A stretch of 64,000 nucleotides of DNA, taken from contig DATBHW010000057.1 in assembly GCA_036557285.1 (NCBI GenBank), forward strand, positions 1 through 64,000. The letters run 5' to 3'. Below the pieces are notes generated by a model. The model saw only the letters and a program-made list of their open reading frames with translations. It was not told where the DNA came from and made no database searches. Of this stretch, positions 9,400 through 17,331 are shown one piece after another (positions within the stretch are counted from its first letter, which is position 1; every line of letters starts with the position of its first letter). The translations under genes were made by a program, and so were the position numbers. The DNA comes from Ktedonobacterales bacterium (GTDB lineage Bacteria > Chloroflexota > Ktedonobacteria > Ktedonobacterales > DATBGS01).

Positions 9400-10386
9400 A
9401 TGTCTCACCCCCACGTTCCTGATGCTGGCGCGCGCGCCCTGCTGTCTCCTGGGCTGCGCCAGGTCTCTCAATCGGGGGGAGGCATGCTGGCGAGTCTGCT
9501 GGCCCTCTCGACGCTGCTCTTGATCCTGACCGGCTGTGGCATACCAACGGCAAACGGCGCCAGTGATGGCAAGATACAGATAGTCGCTGCCGAAAATGTC
9601 TGGGGCAGCATCGCTGCCCAGATCGGCGGCGTCCACGCCAAAGTCAACAGCATCATTGTCAACCCGAATACCGACCCCCACGATTACGAGGCTACCCCCG
9701 CTGACGCCCGCGCCATCGCCAGCGCAGGCTACGTGATCTTCAACGGGGTCGGCTATGATCCCTGGGTCCGCCAGCAGCTTGACGCCAATCCGGTCAGCGG
9801 ACGCCGCGAACTGGATGTTGGGAAGTTCCTGGGCAAACAGGGAGGCGATAATCCACATTTTTGGTACAATCCTGACTATGTGACGCGGATAGCCGACCAG
9901 ATTACCAGTGACCTCAAACGCCTGGACGCGGCTGATGCGTCCTATTTCGATCAGCAGAACCAGCAGTTCCTGACGACAGGACTCCAGAGCTATCATGACC
10001 TCATCACCATGATCAAGCAGAAGTATCAGGGGACGCCTGTGGGGGCCACCGAAAGCCTCTTCATGTATCTGGCGTCAGCCCTGGGGCTGAACCTGATTTC
10101 GCCCCCAGGGTTTATGAAAGCCATCTCGGAAGGGATCGAACCGACAGCCGCAGACAAAGTAACCTTCGATCAGCAGATCACGCAGAAGCAGATCAAGGTT
10201 CTGGTTTATAATAAACAGAATGCTACCCCGGACACAGAAGCTCTCAAGGCGAAGGCACAGCAGACGGGCATTCCTATTGTGGCAATGACCGAAACCCTGG
10301 ACCCAGGCTCCGCCAGCTTCCAGGGATGGCAATCGGCCCAGCTTCAGGCTCTTGAGCAGGCGCTGGCCCAGGCCACCGGCATGTAG
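9400..10386 (+). CDS. Metal ABC transporter substrate-binding lipoprotein (ZnuA/TroA/PsaA cluster)
   Basis: The protein captures a divalent metal outside the membrane for the ABC importer encoded downstream. It has an N-terminal hydrophobic stretch ending in a lipobox (LILTGCG). Likely ligands are H94 (DPHDYEATP), H153 (DNPHFWYNP), E218 (GATESLF) and D301. A Glu at the third position is typical of manganese proteins such as PsaA, whereas ZnuA has His; the His-rich loop of zinc proteins is also absent. Metal choice is therefore open. I chose ATG 9400 because GGTGGAG precedes it; ATG 9484 also has a strong site (GGGGGGAGG) and would give a shorter signal peptide. Confidence 0.9.
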   Translation: MSHPHVPDAGARALLSPGLRQVSQSGGGMLASLLALSTLLLILTGCGIPTANGASDGKIQIVAAENVWGSIAAQIGGVHAKVNSIIVNPNTDPHDYEATPADARAIASAGYVIFNGVGYDPWVRQQLDANPVSGRRELDVGKFLGKQGGDNPHFWYNPDYVTRIADQITSDLKRLDAADASYFDQQNQQFLTTGLQSYHDLITMIKQKYQGTPVGATESLFMYLASALGLNLISPPGFMKAISEGIEPTAADKVTFDQQITQKQIKVLVYNKQNATPDTEALKAKAQQTGIPIVAMTETLDPGSASFQGWQSAQLQALEQALAQATGM

Positions 10387-10479
10387 CCTGCAATCAACGG
10401 GGCGCGGCCTGCCTTTTTGTTCTGGCAGATGCCAGAGACACATCGCTCCCAATACCTATCTCCTATAAGAGGACCGTTC

Positions 10480-11403
10480 ATGACACGCATCGCAACCGGC
10501 GCAGATTCAGCGCCCTCAGACTCTTCCGACCCCTGGGCGCTCTGCCAGCGGGCTGCCGACCCCACTTCAGAGCGCGAGGTCGTCATAGCCGCCGAGCGCG
10601 CCGGGGTCCGACTGGGCGGGCGCGCCATCTGGCGCGAGATGACCTTCGAGGTTCGCTCAGGTGAATGTATTGCCGTTCTCGGTCCCAATGGGGCGGGTAA
10701 ATCCACATTGCTCAAAGCCTTGTCAGGGCTGGTCCCGCTCAGCGAAGGCGAAGTACGCGTGCTGGGAACGCCCACGCGCCGAGGCAATGCTCAGATTGGC
10801 TATCTTCCCCAGCGCCACAGTTTTGACGCGGATGTGCGCGTGCGCGGGCGCGACGTGGTGCGCCTCGGCCTGGATGGGCGGCGTTGGGGGATTCCCCTGC
10901 CAGGGCTGCGGCGTCTCTGGGGCGGCGACAAATGCGCCCGCCAGGCAGCGGCGCGAGTCGAAGAGGTTATCGAACTGGTAGGCGCGAGCAGCTACGCCAA
11001 TCGGCCTATTGGCGAACTCTCCGGCGGTGAGCAGCAGCGGCTGCTGATCGCTCAGGCGCTTGTAAACCGGCCACGTCTGCTGCTACTGGATGAACCGCTC
11101 GAAAGCCTGGACCTGAACAACCAGCAGATCGTCGCCGCGCTGATTCGGCGCGTCAGCCAGGACCAGCAAGTAGCAGTGCTGCTCGTGGCCCACGATGTCA
11201 ATCCCATCCTACCCTATCTGGATCGGGTCATCTATATCGGGCGCGGCCAGACCGCCATCGGCGCGCCGCAGGAGGTCATCACCTCCGAGACGCTCTCGCG
11301 GCTCTATGACGCCCCTATCGAAGTACTGCGGACCAGAGACGGGCGCGTGGTGGTTGTCGGGCAGCCAGAGGAGGTCAGCTATCGTGTTCATCGCCCTCGC
11401 TGA
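10480..11403 (+). CDS. Metal ABC transporter ATP-binding protein (ZnuC/MntB type)
   Basis: The 307-residue ATPase has the Walker A motif GPNGAGKST, the signature LSGGEQQR, a Walker B LLLLDEP and the switch His in LLVAHD. It drives import through the two permeases encoded immediately downstream. An N-terminal extension of about 35 residues, rich in Asp, Ser and Ala, precedes the usual domain. ATG 10480 has an AGAGGA site; an in-frame ATG at 10417 lacks one. Its 3' end overlaps the start of the first permease by 20 bases, which implies translational coupling. Confidence 0.93.
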   Translation: MTRIATGADSAPSDSSDPWALCQRAADPTSEREVVIAAERAGVRLGGRAIWREMTFEVRSGECIAVLGPNGAGKSTLLKALSGLVPLSEGEVRVLGTPTRRGNAQIGYLPQRHSFDADVRVRGRDVVRLGLDGRRWGIPLPGLRRLWGGDKCARQAAARVEEVIELVGASSYANRPIGELSGGEQQRLLIAQALVNRPRLLLLDEPLESLDLNNQQIVAALIRRVSQDQQVAVLLVAHDVNPILPYLDRVIYIGRGQTAIGAPQEVITSETLSRLYDAPIEVLRTRDGRVVVVGQPEEVSYRVHRPR

Positions 11404-12289
11404 TGATGTCCGGCTCTCCTGGGATTTGCTGGCCGATCTGCAACAGCTCTTTACTTACCACTTCATGCAAAACGCCTTCCTGGCGGGGACGCTGGTGGCT
11501 ATCGTGGCCGGAGCCGTCGGGTATTTCATGACGCTGCGCAGCCAGAGCTTTGCTGGTCATACGCTGGCCCAGGTGGGCTTTCCGGGCGCGCTGGGGGCGG
11601 CGCTGCTGGGCCTGTCGCCGGTTGTTGGGCTGCTGGCCTTTGGCCTGGGCGCGGCGCTCTTGATCGGCGCACTCAGCGCCCGCGAGGTCAAGGGCCAGGA
11701 TAGCGCCGTCGGCATCGTCCTCGCCTTCAGCCTGGGGCTGGGGCTGCTCTTCGTGCGCCTCTCCCACGCCAACAATACGACGGGCATCTACTCGCTCCTC
11801 TTTGGCGCGGCGCTGGGTGTCAGTGACCGCGATCTCGGCCCCATCGCCCTGACCACCCTGGCAACCCTGGTGACGCTGGTGGTCATTGCCCGCCCGCTCT
11901 TTTTTGCCTCCCTCGATCCCGAAGTCGCGGCGGCTCAAGGCGTGCCGGTGCGCCTCCTCTCCATACTCTTTCTATCGCTGCTGGCCTTTGCCGTCGCCGA
12001 AGCGGTTCAGGTCGTCGGCGTCCTGCTGATCTTTGCCCTGCTGGTGACGCCTGCCGCCATTGCCCAGCAGATCACCGCCCGCCCCGCGCTTTCCATCGGG
12101 CTATCAGTCGTCCTGGCGCTCCTCTTCACGTGGAGCGGGCTGGCTATCGGCTATTTCACCCCTTACCCGATTGGCTTCTTCATTACCAGCTTTGCTTTTG
12201 GCGCTTACGCGCTGGTCCGGCTGGCGCGCGCCTGGCATCGCTGGCTCGCGCAGCACAAGCAGGCCGCGCAGAAGGGGGACATGGCATGA
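11384..12289 (+). CDS. Metal ABC transporter permease 1 (ZnuB/TroC family)
   Basis: This polytopic membrane protein of the ABC-3 family has eight or nine hydrophobic helices, the GHTLAQVGFPGALGAALLG coupling segment and the AVAEAVQVVGVLLIFALLVTPAA motif region near the C-terminus. The start is most likely the GTG at 11384, preceded by GAGG and overlapping the ATPase gene; reading further upstream gives only a low-complexity Ser/Arg-rich extension inside the ATPase gene. It ends in an ATGA overlap with the second permease. Confidence 0.9.
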   Translation: MFIALADDVRLSWDLLADLQQLFTYHFMQNAFLAGTLVAIVAGAVGYFMTLRSQSFAGHTLAQVGFPGALGAALLGLSPVVGLLAFGLGAALLIGALSAREVKGQDSAVGIVLAFSLGLGLLFVRLSHANNTTGIYSLLFGAALGVSDRDLGPIALTTLATLVTLVVIARPLFFASLDPEVAAAQGVPVRLLSILFLSLLAFAVAEAVQVVGVLLIFALLVTPAAIAQQITARPALSIGLSVVLALLFTWSGLAIGYFTPYPIGFFITSFAFGAYALVRLARAWHRWLAQHKQAAQKGDMA

Positions 12290-13224
12290 GAGAGAAAGCT
12301 GGCGCGGCGTTGCTCTCGGTCATCCCGCCCTTCTCCCCTAACCTCATTGCGGATGCCCAGGAAATGTTCCAGCATGATTTTATGCGCTACGCCTTCCTGG
12401 CGGGAACGGCTATTGCCCTGGCTGCCGGGCTGGTCAGCTACTTCGTCATCATGCGTCATCAGGTCTTTGCAGGCGATGCACTCTCCCATGTCGCCTTTGC
12501 GGGCGCGCTGGGCGCTGCCGTCCTGGGCGTCAACTTGCTCCTGGGCCTCTTCGGCGTTGTCATCGCAGCCGCGCTTGGGATTGGCCTGCTGGGGGAGCGC
12601 GCGCGGGCGCGCGATGTCGCCATTGGCACAGTCCTGGCCTGGGTACTGGGGATAGGCGTCCTCTTCTTAAGCATCTATACCTCGACGGCCAGCGGCTCCA
12701 ACGGCTCTGTCGGGATCAACGTCCTCTTCGGAACGATCTTTGGTCTCACCAATCAACAGGCCAGCATAGCAGCCTGGGTTGGCATCGGAGCTATACTGGC
12801 CCTGCTGGTGATCGCGCGCCCGCTGCTCTTTGCTTCGCTCGATCCCGATGCAGCAGCGGCGCGCGGGGTACCCACACGCCTGCTGGGGCTGGCCTTTCTG
12901 GCGCTCTTGGGAGCTACCGTTGCTGAGGCTGTTCAGGCCGTTGGCGTCTTGCTGATCTTCTCCCTCCTGGTCGCGCCGGGGGCCATCGCCCAGCGGCTCC
13001 TCACGCGCCCCTTCGCCGCGCTGGCCCTCTCGGCGGCGCTGGCGCTGGCCTTCACCTGGGCTGGCCTGACTATCGCCTTCTATACCTCCTATCCCGTCAG
13101 CTTCCTCATCAGCGCGCTCGCTTTCTTCACCTATCTGCTGGTCCTGCTGGCGCAGCGCGTTCGCGCATTCTGGACACGCCGCCTGAACCCCACGCTCACC
13201 GCTGGCAGAGGTCGGGGAGGCTGA
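12286..13224 (+). CDS. Metal ABC transporter permease 2 (ZnuB/TroC family)
   Basis: A second 312-residue ABC-3 permease follows at once, its ATG overlapping the previous stop as ATGA, with GGGGG as ribosome-binding site. It has the same signatures as permease 1 (GDALSHVAFAGALGAAVLG; TVAEAVQAVGVLLIFSLLVAPGA) and is clearly its paralogue. Many operons of this family encode one permease that forms a homodimer; some, such as tro-type systems, encode two that pair. Heterodimer formation is inferred from the tight coupling. Confidence 0.92.
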   Translation: MREKAGAALLSVIPPFSPNLIADAQEMFQHDFMRYAFLAGTAIALAAGLVSYFVIMRHQVFAGDALSHVAFAGALGAAVLGVNLLLGLFGVVIAAALGIGLLGERARARDVAIGTVLAWVLGIGVLFLSIYTSTASGSNGSVGINVLFGTIFGLTNQQASIAAWVGIGAILALLVIARPLLFASLDPDAAAARGVPTRLLGLAFLALLGATVAEAVQAVGVLLIFSLLVAPGAIAQRLLTRPFAALALSAALALAFTWAGLTIAFYTSYPVSFLISALAFFTYLLVLLAQRVRAFWTRRLNPTLTAGRGRGG

Positions 13225-13232
13225 TGAATAGC

Positions 13233-13373
13233 AGCGGGCGGTTAAAACCGCGCCTGCGGGCGTTTGCCTGTACCGCCGCCGTCCCTGGCGGCGAGACGCT
13301 GCGCCAATGCGGGCGGGTTCCCAGCAGACGGGTTTGGTGGCGTAGCCCCTAGACGTGGTTTTAACCGCCTGCT
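13233..13373. repeat. Palindromic repeat between convergent genes, module H
   Basis: Outer arms AGCGGGCGGTTAAAACC (13233-13249) and its complement (13357-13373, one mismatch) enclose a block that is identical over 43 bases (13264-13306) to 20405-20447. It lies between two convergent genes and could end transcription from both sides. Confidence 0.6.
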
Positions 13374-13394
13374 ACCTGCGCCTGCGGCGCTATG

Positions 13395-14576
13395 CTAAGC
13401 AATCACCAGCCGTTCGCGCAATCCGGCAATCTGTTCTGCGCTGAACCCCAGTTCTTGCAAGATCGCTTCGGTATGCTCACCGAGCGAAGGGATCGGGCCG
13501 AAGACAGGATCAACGCCCTCAAACGTTATAGGAGGAAGCAGCGCCTGGAGCGTCCCAACAGGCGAGTCCACTTCACGCCAGCGTTGACGCGCCTTCAATT
13601 GGGGATGGTCCAGAAACTCCTGCATCGTGCGCATCTGGCTATAGGCAATCTGAGCCTGCTCCAGCGAAGCTATCGCCTGCTCCTTTGTCATCTCCAGCAA
13701 GCGTGCTTGCAGCAGCGCCTCAAGCTCCGCGCGATGGGTCAGGCGCAAGGCGTTTGAGCCAAAGCGCGCGTCGTGAACCAGTTCAGGCCGACCAAGCACC
13801 CACTCGCAGAACTGCGTCCATTCGCGTTCATTCTGGACGGCTATAAGCAGAGCGGACCCATCCCCCAGCGCAAACGGGCCATAGGGCGTAATCGTCGCGT
13901 GGTGCGCGCCGCTTCGGCGCGGAGCCTGGCCGCTGTAGGCCGTGTAATACGCCGGAAAGCCCATCCACTCGCCCAGCGCCTCCAGCAGCGATACCTCCAG
14001 CGTCGTTCCCTGCCCTGTCTGCGCTCGCATGAATAAAGCGGCCAGCATACCCGAAAAAGCGTACATCCCTGCCCCAATATCGGCCACCGAGATACCTGCT
14101 TTCGCGGGCGTATCTCCGCTTCCGGTGATCGAGAGCAAGCCGCTCTCCGCCTGCACCAGCAGGTCATACGCTTTTTTATCGCGGTAGGGTCCAGACGCGC
14201 CATAGCCGGAGATGCTGCACACAATCAGTCGCGGAAACGCTTCGCGCAGGGCCGCTGCCCCAAAACCCAGCCGATCAACCGCGCCAGGCGCGAGATTATG
14301 CAGAAATATATCGGCATCGGCCAGCAGGCGCCTAAGAATGGCCCGCCCTTCAGGATACTTGAGGTCCAGCGTCAGCGACTCTTTCGAGCGATTGGTCCAC
14401 ACAAAGTAACTCGACATGCCCTTGACGCTCGTATCATAGTACCGGGCAAAATCCCCGCCATCCGGGCGCTCGATCTTAATCACGCGCGCTCCCAGATCAG
14501 CAAGCTGACGAGAAGCAAAAGGGGCAGCGATAGCCTGCTCCAGAGAGATTACCGTGATGCCATCAAGCGGTTTCAT
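13395..14576 (-). CDS. CaiB/BaiF family III CoA-transferase
   Basis: The 393-residue enzyme belongs to the class III CoA-transferases, which move CoA between carboxylic acids through a mixed anhydride on an aspartate. The N-terminal fold motif (GADLGARVIKIERP-like, residues 27-39), the NRSKESLTLDLK segment and the likely nucleophile in KKAYDLLVQAESGL are present. It is translated from an ATG sharing one base with the stop of the upstream acyl-CoA dehydrogenase (TGATG), so the two form one operon. The pair probably activates and oxidises a carboxylic acid; the substrate cannot be told. Confidence 0.9.
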   Translation of the reverse strand: MKPLDGITVISLEQAIAAPFASRQLADLGARVIKIERPDGGDFARYYDTSVKGMSSYFVWTNRSKESLTLDLKYPEGRAILRRLLADADIFLHNLAPGAVDRLGFGAAALREAFPRLIVCSISGYGASGPYRDKKAYDLLVQAESGLLSITGSGDTPAKAGISVADIGAGMYAFSGMLAALFMRAQTGQGTTLEVSLLEALGEWMGFPAYYTAYSGQAPRRSGAHHATITPYGPFALGDGSALLIAVQNEREWTQFCEWVLGRPELVHDARFGSNALRLTHRAELEALLQARLLEMTKEQAIASLEQAQIAYSQMRTMQEFLDHPQLKARQRWREVDSPVGTLQALLPPITFEGVDPVFGPIPSLGEHTEAILQELGFSAEQIAGLRERLVIA

Positions 14577-15727
14577 CAGTACGACCTCGGCAGCTTCAAG
14601 ACATTCTGCGCAATATAGGCAAGCACAAGATTAGTCGAGATGGGCGCAACCTGATACAAGCGTGTTTCCCGAAACTTGCGCTCGATGTCGTATTCGGCGG
14701 CAAACCCGAAGCCTCCATGCGTTTGCAGCGCGATGTTGGCCGCCTGCCACGCCGCATCAGCCGCCAGCAATTTCGCCATATTAGCCTCAGCGCCGCAGGC
14801 CGCCTGGCTATCGAAAAGGTCAGCCGCGCGAAAACGCATCAAATCAGCGGCCTGAATATGGGCATAGGCTTGCGCCAGCGGAAACTGAATCCCCTGGTTC
14901 TGCCCGATGGGCCGCCCAAACACCACGCGCTGGTTAGCGTACCGTACCGTTCGCTCGACAAACCAGTAGCCGTCGCCTAAAGACTCCGCCGCAATCAGAA
15001 TGCGCTCGGCATTCAAGCTGTCAAGCAAATAGCGAAACCCTTTGCCCTCTTCCCCAATCAGATGCTCGAACGGGACGCGCACATTGTCGAAGAATACTTC
15101 TGCCGTGTGATGATTGATCATCGTGCGGATCGGCTTGATCGTCACCCCCCTTCCGACGGCTTCGCGCAAATCAACCAGGAGCAGCGAGAGTCCCTCGGTT
15201 TTGCGAGCGACCTGATCGAGCGGCGTCGTGCGCGCCAGCAGCAAGAGCAGATCAGAATGCTCGACGCGCGATGTCCAGATTTTCTGCCCGTTGACGACGT
15301 ACCCATCGCCCGCGCGCACAGCCGTCGTGCGGATGCTCGTCGTATCGGAGCCAGCATCCGGCTCCGTAACCCCGAACGCCTGAAGGCGCAGTTCCCCGGC
15401 GGCAATCTTCGGCAGATAAACCTGCTTTTGCTCGGCTGACCCGTGACGCAAAAGCGTCCCCATGATGTACATCTGCGCGTGGCAGACGGCAGCATTTCCA
15501 CCGGAGCGATTGACCTCTTCAAGCACGATAGAGGCTTCTCTGATGCCCAACCCCGATCCGCCGTAGGCTTCGGGAATCAGCAGCGCGAGATAGCCAGCGT
15601 CGGTCATTGCCCGCACAAACGCTTCCGGGTAGGCGCGCTGCTCGTCCATCTCGCGCCAGTAGCCATCCCCGAAACGCTCACACAGTTTCCGCACGCTCGC
15701 GCGTATGTCAGCTTCCAATTCTGTCAT
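14576..15727 (-). CDS. Acyl-CoA dehydrogenase
   Basis: A 383-residue flavoprotein of the acyl-CoA dehydrogenase family, with the three usual parts. The FAD/substrate signature is seen as AFGVTEPDAGSD and QKIWTS, and the C-terminal signature as LQTHGGFGFAAEYDIERKFRE. It inserts an alpha-beta double bond into an acyl-CoA and passes electrons to ETF. The catalytic base position in this subfamily is uncertain from sequence alone. It is the first gene of a two-gene operon with the CoA-transferase. The start ATG at 15727 has a GAAGGA site. Confidence 0.92.
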   Translation of the reverse strand: MTELEADIRASVRKLCERFGDGYWREMDEQRAYPEAFVRAMTDAGYLALLIPEAYGGSGLGIREASIVLEEVNRSGGNAAVCHAQMYIMGTLLRHGSAEQKQVYLPKIAAGELRLQAFGVTEPDAGSDTTSIRTTAVRAGDGYVVNGQKIWTSRVEHSDLLLLLARTTPLDQVARKTEGLSLLLVDLREAVGRGVTIKPIRTMINHHTAEVFFDNVRVPFEHLIGEEGKGFRYLLDSLNAERILIAAESLGDGYWFVERTVRYANQRVVFGRPIGQNQGIQFPLAQAYAHIQAADLMRFRAADLFDSQAACGAEANMAKLLAADAAWQAANIALQTHGGFGFAAEYDIERKFRETRLYQVAPISTNLVLAYIAQNVLKLPRSY

Positions 15728-15915
15728 ATTCCTTCACCGTTGCCTTCCACAGAAAGAAGAGGCGCTGTTGTCTCGGAGACGGCCTCATGAGAACATGGTG
15801 TTTACCCTCGGAGAATACTATGATAGCAGCCGTATGTAGTATACAACGGCCAGCGCGAGCTATCCGCCTGGATAGCCCGCGCGCGATATGCGCGAGGGGT
15901 TGGTGTCGTCTTCTT

Positions 15916-16725
15916 CTAAGTGCGCAGCGTCGGCTCAGGGACCAGATGCCGATAGGCTGAGCGGAGGCTGGCGAGCGCCTCGCGGGCGTGATAGGGATGA
16001 TCCCCAGCGACAACCTGCGCCGCGTAGCGCAGGAGGACCGCCCTGGCGGCCTCTCTGCTCACCCCGTCATCGCGCAAATGGCAGGCCAGCCAGTATCCCG
16101 TCACATTGCGGTTCCCTGGGCGCGCCCGTTCCAGCGCCTGGCTGAGCCAGAACGGCTCGGCTTCTCCTGGGGGCGCCTGGGGATAGGTGCGCACACCCTG
16201 ACGATTGGGGTCTGTGTGGCGGGCCAGCAGGGAAGACAACCACTCTGGCAGTTCGGCAAGCGGGCGCGCTTCGTCCTGCCAGGCGTAATACTGTCCGCTC
16301 AGATGACGCGACGGCGGCGCCACAATATAACCACCATCCCCGCGTACATCCAGACCCTCTAGCCCAAAGAGCCGGGCAATATTGTGAACGCTCCCGCCTG
16401 GATGGCGAAAGAACAAATGGCGGCCTCCCCCACCAGTGCGAGCGGTAAGCGTGCCTGGCAGGCGATCATACATAGCCTCCAGCGCCGCCAGCGACTCCTC
16501 GCCCTGGTAACGCGCGTCCACATCGAGCGCCACCAGGTCGCTCTCCTTGCCGGTCACAATGCCGACATTGGCGTTGGGCCAGCGACGCCACCACGCCCGG
16601 ATGATCCCAGGCTCCAGGGCAGCGTCTTTCAAGCCGTGTGCTGTCCTGGGATGTTTGCCCGCGCTGCGTCCACAATCCTGCCCACACGAACACCCGCGCG
16701 GAAGCGGCGTATGTACCGGCAGCAC
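15916..16725 (-). CDS. Orphan primase-polymerase (PrimPol/Prim_Pol domain) protein
   Basis: The 269 residues match the bifunctional DNA primase/polymerase N-terminal domain: WWRRWPNANVGIVTG, then the metal-binding VALDVDAR, a GGGGRHLFF His motif, and GLDVRGDGGYIVAPPS. A short helical C-terminal region follows, but there is no helicase domain or helicase neighbour. The GTG at 16725 is the only usual start, yet family-like sequence (EAALAYAARGWAV) continues at least 13 codons upstream of it to a TAG at 16798-16800 with no ATG, GTG or TTG. The gene may use a rare start such as ATT at 16773, or be a decayed remnant of a mobile element. Confidence 0.75.
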   Translation of the reverse strand: MLPVHTPLPRGCSCGQDCGRSAGKHPRTAHGLKDAALEPGIIRAWWRRWPNANVGIVTGKESDLVALDVDARYQGEESLAALEAMYDRLPGTLTARTGGGGRHLFFRHPGGSVHNIARLFGLEGLDVRGDGGYIVAPPSRHLSGQYYAWQDEARPLAELPEWLSSLLARHTDPNRQGVRTYPQAPPGEAEPFWLSQALERARPGNRNVTGYWLACHLRDDGVSREAARAVLLRYAAQVVAGDHPYHAREALASLRSAYRHLVPEPTLRT

Positions 16726-16978
16726 AGCCCAGCCGCGCGCCGCATACGCCAGCGCAGCTTCTCCGGGGGAAATGCCTATGCGATGGCCCCCTTTCGCCTA
16801 CACGAAGCGATCATCCTGAAACAAACGAGCGCCAACACAAACAGACCGGCGAAGTGATGAAGCCCTCTTCATCCAAGTTATGGATCGAGGCAGCGAAACC
16901 TGAAAGTAGCTCAGAAACGTTTGTTCTATTACCAGCATACCTCAGCAGCAGCCAGGAGTCAAGGGGTCCGCGCGCCGG

Positions 16979-17223
16979 GGTTCCACCAAACATGAGGTGT
17001 TAGCAAGCGAGGTGTGTTACTTGTAGCGCCGCCTTCCAGGCGGCCACCGCTGCGCCAGGGCGAGCGTTCGCCCTCCAGGCCACGGCGCCAGCAGGCCAGC
17101 GTTGAGCCGCCAGGAGGGACGCGCGAGCGACCAACGGGAGCGAGAATGCCGAGGCCCAGCCGAGGCAAGCGGCCCTTCCCGAAGGGGGGCGGCGCTACAA
17201 GTGGCCCGCTTTTTGGTGGAACC
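16979..17223. mobile_element. MITE-like palindromic element, copy B
   Basis: The 245-bp copy has ends GGTTCCACCAA and TTGGTGGAACC and inner arms CTTGTAGCGCCGCC / GGCGGCGCTACAAG. Flanking 9-mers (GCGCGCCGG and GCCCCGGGG) match only in part. A TATAAT at 17233-17238 follows its right end directly. The copy includes a 29-base stretch (17121-17149) that recurs exactly at 29141-29169. Confidence 0.7.
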
Positions 17224-17331
17224 GCCCCGGGGTATAATGACGCCATCTTCAACACAAGCCACGACGCTTGCGCCTCCCCATGCGGGAGGCATGCCTACAG
17301 AAGAACAACGCACTACAGCAAGGAGAACCCC

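Noticed and set aside
16970-17232. 9-bp target duplication around repeat copy B
   Set aside because: The flanks GCGCGCCGG and GCCCCGGGG agree in only 5 of 9 GC-rich bases, which is not better than chance.
17014-17331. Open frame extending the M42 peptidase upstream by about 106 codons
   Set aside because: It is read from repeat copy B, has no family similarity, and ATG 17332 has a good ribosome-binding site.
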